A stretch of DNA of 34,401 bases from CAYNHF01 sp964397045 (GTDB lineage: Bacteria; Actinomycetota; Acidimicrobiia; Spongiisociales; UBA5794): contig CAYNHF010000023.1 in assembly GCA_964397045.1 (NCBI GenBank), positions 1 through 34,401 on the forward strand. Direction: 5' to 3'. Shown here piece by piece: positions 8,004 to 16,219 of this stretch (position 1 is its first letter; every line of letters begins with the position of its first letter). A program made the translations under genes and the position numbers. The notes under the pieces are model-generated. The model was not told where the DNA came from and did not search any database. It was given only the letters and a program-made list of their open reading frames with translations.

Positions 8004-9209
8004 TCATCGCGCCCTCGGCGTCAACCAGTCCATCACCTGATTAATCACGACGGAATCACCCAGGAGGTCGCCATGGCGTTTCCCTCCTACAACCACCACA
8101 TTGGTCGGGTCCAGGCGCCCCTTTGCTGTGCCGCTTGCGACCGGGACCACGAGATCACCTACGGCGACGCCGACGGGATGTGTCGGATCGGAAGTGACCG
8201 CCGCAGCGACGAAGTGATGGGACACACCCGGCGCCAGCGCGTGATCGCCGACCGTGTCATGCCACAGCGCGTCCGGGTCGGCCCCCTTCCAGTCACTCTC
8301 GGCGATTGCGCCGTACCTGAGATCTTTGATCCCCACACTTCGTCTGTTGAGGAAGTCGGCGAGAGGCCGGGTGAATGGAGTCTTGCTGAGACCCCATGCC
8401 GCCAGGTTGACTCCCTTTTCGAGCGGGGCGCCCTGGTGAGGAGCACCCACGGTCACGAGGTCGCCGACGGAGTCGATCCAGCGATACTCCGCAGCTCGCG
8501 CGGCGGTGCAGGCGCTGCGGACCACCAGTCCGCCCATCGAATGGCCGACGAGGGCGATCGACTGTACCGGGACCGGCCACCGGGAGTAGACCTCCTCGAG
8601 CAATCGCGCGAGATCTGATCCGTTGGCCGAGATGCGCAGGCCGCTGTTGTAGCGGATGGCAACCGGCGTCAGCCGCGGATTGCCGTCCAGGGCCTCGATC
8701 AGACCTGCTCCGTCCACCGGTCCGGTCCAACACCGTTCGGTCTCCACCAAGCCGTGGACCAGAACAATGATCCGTCCAGTTGCCTCCGGGAAGGCAGCCG
8801 AGAGCTCCGAGGCAACCGAGACCGATGCACCAAGGCGATCCCGCACGCTCATCGCGGAGTCGAGCCGATCCTCGTATCGGTCGAGATCGTCGCCCCACAG
8901 TCCGGTGACAAGAGCCTGGATCGAGTCTTCTGTTCTTGCGTCGAGAACGCTGGTGGCCTCAAGACAGGCACCCACCACGGCCCCACCCAGCCTGACTGAT
9001 CCGTAGGCGAGTTTCGTCACTGCAAGCTGGGCGACCTGCACGGGTCGGGCGGGAGCTCCGAGGCCGGCGAACCACCGGCGCGAGATCACATGGTGGGTCT
9101 CCTCGATGGGGGTCACCACTCGGTCGGTCGCAAGCGTGATGGCGGCGTCGAGCGCTACGGCGTGGGCCTCCTGGTTGCTCGGCCACACCGTACCCCTGTT
9201 GCCGCGCAC
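8004..9209 (-). CDS. Alpha/beta hydrolase, lipase/esterase-like
   Basis: A 401-residue protein with the lipase signature. IVLVHGLVETERCW forms the oxyanion-hole strand, and GHSMGG carries the nucleophile Ser224. GAPHQGAPLEKG follows the nucleophile elbow, as in PGAP1/LipA-type lipases. A His near the C-terminus (GGKRHGDLL) is a plausible catalytic base. I chose GTG 9209, which overlaps the TAG of the upstream acyltransferase (TAGTG) and has CGGAGA just before it; the open frame to 9368 would run inside that gene. There is no signal peptide in this reading. The roughly 130-residue N-terminal extension is of unknown function. Coupling to a PlsC-like acyltransferase suggests lipid turnover, but the substrate cannot be told. 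Confidence 0.8.
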   Translation of the reverse strand: MRGNRGTVWPSNQEAHAVALDAAITLATDRVVTPIEETHHVISRRWFAGLGAPARPVQVAQLAVTKLAYGSVRLGGAVVGACLEATSVLDARTEDSIQALVTGLWGDDLDRYEDRLDSAMSVRDRLGASVSVASELSAAFPEATGRIIVLVHGLVETERCWTGPVDGAGLIEALDGNPRLTPVAIRYNSGLRISANGSDLARLLEEVYSRWPVPVQSIALVGHSMGGLVVRSACTAARAAEYRWIDSVGDLVTVGAPHQGAPLEKGVNLAAWGLSKTPFTRPLADFLNRRSVGIKDLRYGAIAESDWKGADPDALWHDTVGDHALAPGVSHHFVAAAVTSDPTHPVGVAVGDLVVPVASGTAKGRLDPTNVVVVGGKRHGDLLGDSVVINQVMDWLTPRAR

Positions 9210-10156
9210 TATCTCCGGAATTCGATCGGCGGCGATCGTTTGGTGCCGGCGGGCGCCTCGGGTTGGGTGGTGACAGCGTGCTGTGCAGACGCGGCCCGAT
9301 GTCTGCCGACACGTTCGGCCAGTTTGGGGAAGTCGGGATCGATGGTGAACCGGTACCCGTCCCACCATCCGTCACGTTCAGGTACGTAGCGTCGCGGTTG
9401 AGGCTCTGATGCCAGCGCGGCCGCCTTCATCTTCCGTTCGAGCACGCGGAACCCTGCGGCCGCTTCGTCGCCGGGGATCGGGTCCATGACTTCCACTCGA
9501 ATCGGCACACCGAAGCGGACCCGGGGGGAGAAAGGGTACTCCCACGCTCGATGAGTACCGGTGAGGATCACCGGGAGGACGGGCACGTTGCATCGCTTCG
9601 CCAGCCGAAACGCAGCAGGTGAGAAGGCCGCCTCGATGCCGAGCACCGTACCCTGCGGGAAGATAGTCAGGCTCCTTCCTGCCGCCAGGTGACCCGGGGC
9701 CTGATCGAGCAGCTGTCGGTAACCCGTCCGGGGACGTTCCGGGTCGACTGGGATCTGTCCGGTCTTGCGCAGCAATCGCCCAACACCGCCCCATTCGTAG
9801 AACTCGCTGCGCATGGCAAACACCATCGACAAAGGCAGCTGCAAGACGACCGCGGGGTCGATGAGCCCTTCGTGGAGCGGAGCCACGATGTATGGCAAAC
9901 CTGGCTCGATCCTATCCAAACCGACGAACTCGATCCTTGCCTCCAGCTGGTCGATTGCCCGGGCTGCCAGCCGCCGCATGCTCGCCGGCACATCGCGACC
10001 GCCATCGGAGCGAAGGGCACGTCGCAGTGGGACGGTGGCGGGGCCGGTCAACCACGTGGCTCGCATCAGGGTGCGCGGGTAGTCGGCGAGTCGGCTGGTC
10101 CCGATCCGGCCCCCGGGAAGGGGGTAAGTACGCGTGGGCTCGGTGGCGCGGGGCAC
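9209..10156 (-). CDS. 1-acylglycerol-3-phosphate acyltransferase-like (PlsC family)
   Basis: A 315-residue PlsC/LPLAT-fold acyltransferase that would transfer an acyl chain to a lysophospholipid or similar acceptor. Motif I is HEGLID (His95, Asp100; HX4D). Motif III is FPQGT at residues 166-170, where the usual Glu of FPEGT is Gln. Motif IV is seen as the VPVLPVILTG strand. The C-terminal 70 residues are polar and Arg-rich. The start is uncertain: GTG 10156 has no good ribosome site, and ATG 10066 (MRATWLTG) would remove 30 polar residues and still keep all motifs. Its stop overlaps the next gene's GTG, so the two are co-translated. Confidence 0.82.
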   Translation of the reverse strand: MPRATEPTRTYPLPGGRIGTSRLADYPRTLMRATWLTGPATVPLRRALRSDGGRDVPASMRRLAARAIDQLEARIEFVGLDRIEPGLPYIVAPLHEGLIDPAVVLQLPLSMVFAMRSEFYEWGGVGRLLRKTGQIPVDPERPRTGYRQLLDQAPGHLAAGRSLTIFPQGTVLGIEAAFSPAAFRLAKRCNVPVLPVILTGTHRAWEYPFSPRVRFGVPIRVEVMDPIPGDEAAAGFRVLERKMKAAALASEPQPRRYVPERDGWWDGYRFTIDPDFPKLAERVGRHRAASAQHAVTTQPEAPAGTKRSPPIEFRR

Positions 10157-10219
10157 ACCGGATCAACCGTTCACCACCTGGGTCGATTCCCCAACGGCAG
10201 CGACTCCTCCGTGTCGCAG

Positions 10220-10248
10220 TTGGCTGACTCAGGAGTGTCCCGTAGCCT
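10220..10248 (+). promoter_or_regulatory. Promoter for the DUF2510 gene
   Basis: TTGGCT (10220-10225) and TAGCCT (10243-10248) are separated by exactly 17 nt. They match a housekeeping sigma -35/-10 pair of actinobacteria. A leader of about 24 nt with a GGAGG ribosome site then leads to the ATG at 10279. Confidence 0.5.
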
Positions 10249-10278
10249 TGGGGCGGACGCGACAAGACGGAGGACTGC

Positions 10279-10677
10279 ATGAGCGAAAGCGCACAACCAG
10301 GCTGGTACAACGACCCGACGGGTTCGTACCTATATCGCTACTGGGACGGCGGCATCTGGACCAACCAGATCAGCAGCGGTGGGAGTAGCGGTACCGATCC
10401 CAACCCGATGGAGGCAACGGCTGCGACCACTCCACCCGCGCCGGGGTCCGCGGCACCTGCACCGGCCAAGGAGGCCGCACAGCCGACGGTTCAGTTGACA
10501 CAGAAGAGCGGTGGTTCGTTCCTTGGGACTGTGCTCGGTGTCATTCTGCTGCTTGTCGTGGTGGTCGTGTTCATTGCCATCCTCGCCGACGGTTCCGACG
10601 ACGGTTCGTCTTCGACTACAGCGGTCCCGGTGACCACGGAGGTGCCGGCGACGACGGCGACGACAGCCGCTCCCTGA
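10279..10677 (+). CDS. DUF2510 single-pass membrane protein
   Basis: A 132-residue protein with an N-terminal DUF2510 motif at about residues 7-30 (PGWYNDPTGSYLYRYWDGGIW), a short module common in actinobacterial membrane proteins. An Ala/Pro/Thr-rich linker follows, then one hydrophobic helix at about residues 83-104 (VLGVILLLVVVVVFIAIL) and a short Asp/Ser then Thr/Ala/Val-rich tail. GGAGG lies 5 nt before the ATG. The topology is probably N-inside with the low-complexity tail outside. The function of DUF2510 proteins is not established. It is transcribed alone, divergent from the acyltransferase and convergent with the gene at 10729. Confidence 0.85.
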   Translation: MSESAQPGWYNDPTGSYLYRYWDGGIWTNQISSGGSSGTDPNPMEATAATTPPAPGSAAPAPAKEAAQPTVQLTQKSGGSFLGTVLGVILLLVVVVVFIAILADGSDDGSSSTTAVPVTTEVPATTATTAAP

Positions 10678-10728
10678 GCGCCACTCGCCACTGCTGCTCG
10701 CAACGGGCCTCGAGCCGACCAGAACCGC

Positions 10729-11457
10729 TCAGGCGCCGGTAAGTTCGATGTCTTGAGACCCGCAGGTGCGACATTTCAGTTGCGCTGTTCCGCTCGTGGG
10801 TGGCGGCACTGGGGTGCTGCTGCCCGTCGGAGTGGTCGGTAGGGCGCGATCGCCGACTGCTTTACCGGACGCGTGCGTCGGGCCCAGCTCGCCGCGAGCG
10901 ACGACAGAGCCACCGCACGTGGCGCAGAAGCTGGCGTCCGGATGGTGCGTGGTTCCGCAGGTCGGACACTCCAGCCACTCGTGGTCCTCGATCACCGGGG
11001 CCCCTTCGGGTCGCGCGAAGGGATTGGCGCCTTCTTCTGGGAACGGCACCACGGTCGGGTCGGCGAAGGGCGCCACGAAGGCTTCCCGCGGCATCATGGC
11101 GCGGGCCGCGGTCGAGTCGGCAACCATGTCGCCCTCGCTATCGATGTGGAACAGCGCGATCGCATGGGTCTCCGCCAGGCCGCGGGCCGAACTGGAAAAG
11201 CCGGTCGACGAGAAGAGGATGCGCCCCCGGATCTCGTCGCCGGCTGCCTTGATGAGAGCGATCAGCGCTCCCTGGCCGACTTCTTCGTTCTCATACTTCA
11301 CCCGGGCGATGAAATCGGTTGCTTCCAGTTCAATGACACCGTCGACCGGCTCGTCGACCCGGGATGGAGTGAGTCCGATGTGAGCGAGGAATGTCTGGGT
11401 CGCGTGGTAGGCCTCAGCAAGGCTCAGGTGAGTTCCTCCATTGTGAGGCATGTGCAT
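10729..11457 (-). CDS. Mrr-like nuclease-fold domain with C-terminal zinc ribbons
   Basis: A 242-residue protein. Residues about 35-105 resemble the restriction-endonuclease-like (Mrr) fold: VDGVIELEATDFIARVKYENEEVG, then a helix, then GRILFSSTGFSSSARGLAETHAIALFHID, matching the strand-helix pattern '...G.l.ts.gFt..A..la....i.L.d'. The usual Q/E-x-K is replaced by RVK, so catalysis is doubtful. Residues about 165-185 hold a zinc ribbon (CPTCG...CATCG), and the extreme C-terminus has CRTCGS as a half ribbon. The two zinc parts are joined by a Pro/Thr/Ser-rich linker. GGGGAG precedes ATG 11457; ATG 11451 is an alternative. The gene lies 94 nt after a hydrolase gene on the same strand. Fold assignment is by eye, and its role may be DNA binding or protein quality control rather than cleavage. 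Confidence 0.65.
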   Translation of the reverse strand: MHMPHNGGTHLSLAEAYHATQTFLAHIGLTPSRVDEPVDGVIELEATDFIARVKYENEEVGQGALIALIKAAGDEIRGRILFSSTGFSSSARGLAETHAIALFHIDSEGDMVADSTAARAMMPREAFVAPFADPTVVPFPEEGANPFARPEGAPVIEDHEWLECPTCGTTHHPDASFCATCGGSVVARGELGPTHASGKAVGDRALPTTPTGSSTPVPPPTSGTAQLKCRTCGSQDIELTGA

Positions 11458-11551
11458 CTGCTCCCCGGCGAGCCGTGGCGTCCTCGTTCCATATCGGCAG
11501 GAACCGTCGCTCGCTGAACGGTGGGTTTGCGAGCGTCGAGGCGCGAGACGG

Positions 11552-12472
11552 TCAGGATGCGCTGCGGAAGGGCGTGGAGTGGTCCCAGTCTGCGAGCAGA
11601 GTGCGCAGCGCGGCCACGAACGCTAGGGGTTGGTCGACCATCAGATGGTGGTACGACTCCGGGATCGAAGCCACCGGCGACAGCCGACCGAGCAGGTCGT
11701 ACATGTACTCGGCGGTGTCCGGCGGAACGATCACCGAGAATTCGCCCCGGATGAGCGCTACCCGGCACGACACGGCGGCCAGCTGTTCTCCGAGCGCAAC
11801 GGGAGAGCGGTCGAACACGTGGGGGTCGAACTTCCACGTCCAACCTCGCTCGGTCTCGTGCAGCGAGTGGAACGCGATGTGTTCGAGGATGTAGGCGTGG
11901 CCGACCGGCTGGCTGGGCACCAGGCGGAAGTGCCCCATTGCCTGGGGCAACGTGGCGTACACCCCAGGATTGCGGAATGTACGCCCCCGGCGGCCTTCCT
12001 CGGACTCGGGGGCCGGCCTGCGTACCGGAGCATCTACGATCACCGCACCGGCAAGTTCCTCCCCATGGCTTGCGGCCGCGGTGATCGTCACCATGCCACC
12101 GAGCGAGTGGCCGACCACAACGGGTGGGTCGGCAAAACCGGCGTCGACGCCGACCGCCAGGACTTCGTCCGCCCACAACTCCTTGTGGTAGTCCGGCCGC
12201 CGCCCGCTGTCGCCGTGGCCGGACAGGTCGAGCGCCACCACATGCCAGTCACGCGAGAAGAATGGGGCGACGAAACTCCACCAGTACGCATGGGCTGCTC
12301 CGCCGTGCACCAGAATGAGCCCGGGGCGCCCTGCGGCTCCCCAGTCGAGATAGTGGATGGCGGTGCCTGCTACGTCGACGCTGCGGTCGATCACCGGCGA
12401 TGCGATCGCGTCTGCGAACCACTGCGGGGGATTCTGGTCCTCGGCCACAGGCGGCAGGTTACCGCCGGCCAC
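11552..12472 (-). CDS. Alpha/beta hydrolase
   Basis: A 306-residue single-domain alpha/beta hydrolase. LILVHGGAAHAYWW forms the oxyanion strand, HVVALDLSGHGDSG is the typical strand-4 motif, GHSLGG carries nucleophile Ser123, and YHHLMVDQP supplies the C-terminal catalytic His. The family covers esterases, epoxide hydrolases and dehalogenases; the substrate cannot be assigned. The start is a GTG at 12472, three bases after the stop of the class V PLP enzyme and without its own clear ribosome site, so it is probably translationally coupled to that gene. Confidence 0.85.
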   Translation of the reverse strand: MAGGNLPPVAEDQNPPQWFADAIASPVIDRSVDVAGTAIHYLDWGAAGRPGLILVHGGAAHAYWWSFVAPFFSRDWHVVALDLSGHGDSGRRPDYHKELWADEVLAVGVDAGFADPPVVVGHSLGGMVTITAAASHGEELAGAVIVDAPVRRPAPESEEGRRGRTFRNPGVYATLPQAMGHFRLVPSQPVGHAYILEHIAFHSLHETERGWTWKFDPHVFDRSPVALGEQLAAVSCRVALIRGEFSVIVPPDTAEYMYDLLGRLSPVASIPESYHHLMVDQPLAFVAALRTLLADWDHSTPFRSAS

Positions 12473-12475
12473 CGG

Positions 12476-14161
12476 TCAGCCGGTGCGGAGCTCATCGGGC
12501 AGCGGGAACCACCGCAACTCCTCGAAGCCGGTCGTCACCTCGGGTGGGCCGAACGGCTCGGGGAGTTCTTCTTGGGCCGTAGCGAAGGCAGCTCGGGCTG
12601 CTTCGAGGTAGTCCGCCAAGTGGCTGTCTGGTGCCCGCCTGCGTTCATGCTCGTACACCATCGCCCCGGAGCGATAGTCGATGTCGTGGAGGCTGAGCGG
12701 CACGTGGTGGGTCGCGTCACGGTGCTTCCACAGCCCGGTTTCCGGATCGAAGCGGTAGAACGGGAGCAGTTTCCATCCCTCGGAGGCAACCAGGTGGACC
12801 GCCTCGAGGATGAACTGGAATACGGTCTCCGAAATGAAGTAGTTGAAGTTGACGCGGACCCATCCCGGCTTGATGCCTTCACATCCCAGCGCCACCTCGG
12901 CATCGAGTTGGCGGGACAGTTCCTCGTCGATGCCAAGCAGGCTGTGCCCGTAGGGGCCGGCGCAGGAGCACCCACCGCGGGACTGGATGCCGAACAGGTC
13001 GTTGAGCACGGCCACGACGAAGTTGTAGTGGAGGTACTGCTGCTCGTGGCGAACGATCAGCGAGACGATTGAGAGTCGTTCGGCTTCGTGGTTGCCAAGG
13101 ACATCGATGGCGGGGTTGGTCTCCCAGGAGGCGATGGCGCGGTGTATGAGCCGTTCTTCCCGTTCCCGGATGGCATCGACCCCCACTGCCTCCTTGAGCT
13201 GGAACACGAGGCCCGCCCTAATCGACTCGATGATTGCCGGCGTCCCGCCCTCTTCGCGATGCTCGATGTCGCTCAGGTAGCGGTGCTCGAAGCGGTTCAC
13301 GTATGCGACGGTGCCGCCCCCCGGCGTGTCCGGTACCGCGTTCTGGAACAGGTCCTTGTGCGCCACGAGCACCCCGGGCGTGCCGGGGCCACCGATCAAC
13401 TTGTGTGGCGAGAGGTAGATGGCGTCCTTGGCTGCGGTGGCAGGTCCTCCGGCAGGGGCGGCCATGTCGATCTCGACGTACGGCGCCGCGGCGGCATAGT
13501 CCCAGAAGGAAAGGGCCCCATGCTCGTGCAGCAGCGCGGAGACGGCCGCGGTGTCGGTGGTGATCCCGGTGACATTTGAAGCCGCAGAGAACGACCCGAT
13601 CTTCAATGGACGATCCGCATGCTCGATGAGGCGCTTTTCGAGCAGCTGGAGATCGATGTGCCCGTCTGGATCCTCGTCAATCCTCACCACATCGGCAATG
13701 GACTCGCGCCACGGCAGCTCGTTGGAGTGATGCTCGAATGGCCCGATGAACACGACCGGCCGTTCGTTCGGTGGGATGTGATCGGACAGGCCGTATTCCA
13801 CGTCGAGTTCGTGCGGGATGGTGAGTCCGAGCACTCCGATGAGTTTGTCGACGGCTCCCGTCATGCCCGAGCCGCAGAACAGGACGACGTGATCGTCGTC
13901 CGCTCCCACGCAGCGACGAATGATGGCGCGTGCCTCCTCACGGAAGCGTGTCGTCTGGAGGCCGGTGCCCGAAGATTCGGTGTGGGTGTTGGCGTAGAGC
14001 GGCAGCACCGCGTCTCGCAGGTAGTCCTCGATGAACGAAAGCGACCTGCCGGATGCGGTGTAGTCGGCGTACGTCACCCGGCGCGGCCCGAACGGCCCGG
14101 TCACCACCTCGTCGTTACCGATGACGGACGTCCGGATGTACTCGAAGAGTTCCTCGCTCAT
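12476..14161 (-). CDS. Class V aminotransferase-fold PLP enzyme (cysteine-desulfurase-like)
   Basis: A 561-residue fold-type I PLP enzyme. The PLP lysine is Lys254 in LSPHKLIGGPGTPGVL, and the cofactor Asp is in ALSFWDYAAAAPY. A flexible-loop cysteine motif, RGGCSCAGPYGHSLLGID, sits near residue 400, where cysteine desulfurases and selenocysteine lyases keep their catalytic Cys. At 561 residues it is longer than SufS or IscS (about 400), because of internal insertions and a C-terminal extension of about 120 residues with no recognised domain. It could release sulfur (or selenium) from cysteine, but the substrate is not proven. The ATG at 14161 is preceded by a TAGCAT -10 box only 7 nt away and no ribosome site, so the mRNA is probably leaderless. 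A hydrolase gene follows within 3 nt. Confidence 0.82.
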   Translation of the reverse strand: MSEELFEYIRTSVIGNDEVVTGPFGPRRVTYADYTASGRSLSFIEDYLRDAVLPLYANTHTESSGTGLQTTRFREEARAIIRRCVGADDDHVVLFCGSGMTGAVDKLIGVLGLTIPHELDVEYGLSDHIPPNERPVVFIGPFEHHSNELPWRESIADVVRIDEDPDGHIDLQLLEKRLIEHADRPLKIGSFSAASNVTGITTDTAAVSALLHEHGALSFWDYAAAAPYVEIDMAAPAGGPATAAKDAIYLSPHKLIGGPGTPGVLVAHKDLFQNAVPDTPGGGTVAYVNRFEHRYLSDIEHREEGGTPAIIESIRAGLVFQLKEAVGVDAIREREERLIHRAIASWETNPAIDVLGNHEAERLSIVSLIVRHEQQYLHYNFVVAVLNDLFGIQSRGGCSCAGPYGHSLLGIDEELSRQLDAEVALGCEGIKPGWVRVNFNYFISETVFQFILEAVHLVASEGWKLLPFYRFDPETGLWKHRDATHHVPLSLHDIDYRSGAMVYEHERRRAPDSHLADYLEAARAAFATAQEELPEPFGPPEVTTGFEELRWFPLPDELRTG

Positions 14162-14168
14162 GACTGAG

Positions 14169-14174
14169 ATGCTA
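14169..14174 (-). promoter_or_regulatory. -10 box of a leaderless promoter (class V enzyme gene)
   Basis: TAGCAT on the minus strand is followed by 7 nt and then the ATG at 14161. Transcription would begin at or next to the start codon. Confidence 0.5.
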
Positions 14175-14241
14175 GAGGCGCCCGCCGGCTGGAGCAGGCG
14201 GAGGGTCCGGACGACAATGGCGGAATGAGAGGGAGGGTGCA

Positions 14242-14745
14242 GTGATCAGCATTCGAAACTATGAGCCATCAGATCTCGAAGGCTGCCGCGCTATGTGGGT
14301 GGTGCTCACTGAGCAACACCGGGAGATCTATGAGGCACCCTGGATTGGAGGCGACGACCCCGGATCGCAGTTCGACGGCCACTTGGAGCGGGTTGGTCCG
14401 GAGCATCTGTGGGTGGCGGAGGTCGATGGGGGGGTGGTGGGTCTCAGCGGTCTGATTCTCGAGGACGGCGCGTGCGAGCTGGAGCCGCTGGTTGTGACGC
14501 CTTCGCACCGCGGCCATGGCATCGGGAGGCAGCTGGTCGATGCGGCCAGAGTCGGCGCGGTCACGGCCGGTGTCAGGACGTTCAATGTCCGTCCCGTAGC
14601 GCGCAATGCCGAGGCGATCCGTTTCTACCGCGAGGCCGGCTTCAACGTGCTCGGGTACGTTGAGCTGTTCGAGGACTTGAGAGAAGACAGCCCGGCGACC
14701 TGGAGGGAAGGCGAGACCCTCGCCGGTGTGGACTTTCTGGTCTGA
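14242..14745 (+). CDS. GNAT-family N-acetyltransferase
   Basis: A 167-residue acetyl-CoA-dependent N-acetyltransferase. The N-terminal strand ISIRNYEPSDLEGCRAMW is typical. The acetyl-CoA pyrophosphate loop is seen in LVVTPSHRGHGIGRQLVDAA (the R-x-x-G-x-G/A core, about residues 86-105), and the C-terminal motif B in NAEAIRFYREAGFNVLGYVELF. The start is a GTG at 14242 with GAGGGAGGG about 5 nt upstream. The acceptor substrate cannot be told. It is divergent from the class V enzyme (80-nt gap) and ends 7 nt before the convergent Ogt-Ada gene. Confidence 0.9.
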   Translation: MISIRNYEPSDLEGCRAMWVVLTEQHREIYEAPWIGGDDPGSQFDGHLERVGPEHLWVAEVDGGVVGLSGLILEDGACELEPLVVTPSHRGHGIGRQLVDAARVGAVTAGVRTFNVRPVARNAEAIRFYREAGFNVLGYVELFEDLREDSPATWREGETLAGVDFLV

Positions 14746-14752
14746 GCGGACG

Positions 14753-15535
14753 TCACGCCACGGCAGCAGCCGGCCGACAGACCTTGCACGCCCGGTAGCC
14801 TGCCGCCCGCGCCTCGCCTTCGCTGCGGAATTCGACCCGGTGGATGTCCATGGTGCGGCGGGCATGACGGCAGGTTGGGAAGCAGAAGATGTGTGTGGTG
14901 TCGCTGCCGGTGAGGCGCACTCCTCGTTCCGCCAGGGCATCTACCGCGTCAGGGTCCAGCCCTTCTGTACTCAACAAGTTACGTTTCATCTCCGGCCCGT
15001 AGGCGTAGTTGCCGACGGTTCCGTCACTGCGAGAGACCCGGTGACATGGGATCACCACCGGCACCGGGTTGCGGTTGAGCGCCGACCCGACCGCGCGTGT
15101 GGCGCCGGGCTTGTCGATCTCGCGAGCCACCCAGCCATAGGTGCGCAATTCGCCGGGCGGGATCTCAGCCGTCTTGCGCAACACGGCCTGCTGGAAGGGG
15201 GTCAGCGAGGAAAGGTCCACCGGAAGACTCCCGAGCTTGCCGCTCTCCATTGCAGTGCGCAGGCGGCGTGACCAGTGGTCGGGCAGAACGTCTGCTTCCA
15301 GGAGCGCGGTCCCGGTCCGGGCTTCGTAATCGGCCACGAAATCGGCGCGGCCTGCGCTGAGCGGCGCAATGGCAGTGATGCCGTGAGGTGACCACGCGAC
15401 GAGCAGGGGGCCGATGGGGCCCAGCACGGTGCAGTAGCTGTGGAGCAGCCCAACGGTCGCGAGGACGTCCGTTTCGAGGCCGGCCGGTGCGGTGACCTGT
15501 AGACCGGAGAGTTCGGATGCGATGCGATCGGTCAT
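14753..15535 (-). CDS. O6-methylguanine-DNA methyltransferase with C-terminal Ada-type zinc domain
   Basis: A 260-residue fusion protein for repair of alkylated DNA. Residues about 25-195 form an Ogt/MGMT domain: LTPFQQAVLRKTAEIPPGELRTYGWVA is the helix-turn-helix part, NPVPVVIPCHRV carries the acceptor Cys164, and GNYAYGPEMKRNLL follows. Residues about 205-256 match the Ada metal-binding domain: TTHIFCFPTCRHARR and GYRACKVCRP give four zinc ligands, Cys218, Cys222, Cys250 and Cys253. In E. coli Ada the zinc domain and an AraC-type helix-turn-helix precede the Ogt domain; here the zinc domain is last and no AraC domain is present. The start is ATG 15535, overlapping the sigma factor stop (ATGA); the frame open to 15862 lies inside the sigma gene. 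Confidence 0.9.
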   Translation of the reverse strand: MTDRIASELSGLQVTAPAGLETDVLATVGLLHSYCTVLGPIGPLLVAWSPHGITAIAPLSAGRADFVADYEARTGTALLEADVLPDHWSRRLRTAMESGKLGSLPVDLSSLTPFQQAVLRKTAEIPPGELRTYGWVAREIDKPGATRAVGSALNRNPVPVVIPCHRVSRSDGTVGNYAYGPEMKRNLLSTEGLDPDAVDALAERGVRLTGSDTTHIFCFPTCRHARRTMDIHRVEFRSEGEARAAGYRACKVCRPAAAVA

Positions 15536-16098
15536 GAGATCTCCTCCGTTTCGATGATGGCGCGGAGCCGTTCCAGTCCTCGATGGACGTCCGACTTCAC
15601 TGAGCCTTCCGGTCGTTTGAGGGTGGCAGCAATGTCTGGATACGACAGGTCGACAACGTGGCGCAGCACCACCGCGGTGCGTTGCCGTGATGGCAGCATG
15701 TCGAGCCTCGCCTGCCACACCAACTCGCCCACGGACACCAGCGCGTCGCCCTCCACCGAGTCTGGCGAAGGACTGTCGTGCCCCGGATCGAGGGCAACGG
15801 TCTTGGGCCGGCGGGACCGGGACCGGGCGGCGTTCCGGCAGAGATTCAGTGCAATCGTCCACAACCAGGCCTTGAGCTTGAGCCGACGAATTCGATCCGC
15901 TTCGTAACCCTGCAGGGCTCGATACGCTCGCACGAACGTCTCCTGAGTGATGTCCTCTGCGTCTGCGGACCCGGGCGCCAACCTGCGCACCCCCGAGTAG
16001 ATCCCATCCTGATGGGTCCGGATAAGCTCAGGAAAGCTTCCCTCGAGGTTATTGGCCAGGCGATCGGTGAGTGCGGTTGTCATGGTCGCGATCGACAT
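15532..16098 (-). CDS. ECF-family RNA polymerase sigma factor
   Basis: A 188-residue group 4 sigma factor. Region 2 is seen at about residues 22-95 (FPELIRTHQDGIYSGVRRL, then DAEDITQETFVRAYRAL, then KAWLWTIALNLCRNAARSRSRR). Region 4 is at about residues 130-182 (LPSRQRTAVVLRHVVDLSYPDIAATL, then GSVKSDVHRGLERLR). No anti-sigma factor gene follows; instead the stop overlaps the start of the Ogt-Ada gene by 4 nt, so the two proteins are made together. ATG 16098 has no clear ribosome site and ATG 16083 is an alternative. The 121-nt gap upstream holds no obvious promoter that I can name. The link to alkylation repair is inferred from position. Confidence 0.92.
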   Translation of the reverse strand: MSIATMTTALTDRLANNLEGSFPELIRTHQDGIYSGVRRLAPGSADAEDITQETFVRAYRALQGYEADRIRRLKLKAWLWTIALNLCRNAARSRSRRPKTVALDPGHDSPSPDSVEGDALVSVGELVWQARLDMLPSRQRTAVVLRHVVDLSYPDIAATLKRPEGSVKSDVHRGLERLRAIIETEEIS

Positions 16099-16219
16099 GG
16101 AGGTCCCGTCGTTTGCTTCAACCAGATGAACCCCGGACGGGTCGGATCAGTTGCATTGACCACCGCACGACCCGGCGCCGCGGCGGTTGCCTCTCCCAGC
16201 ACCAGAGCTCTCGAATCGA

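Noticed and set aside
11630..13072. 480-codon open frame on the plus strand
   Set aside because: It spans the opposite strand of two well-supported genes and their junction; no recognisable domain.
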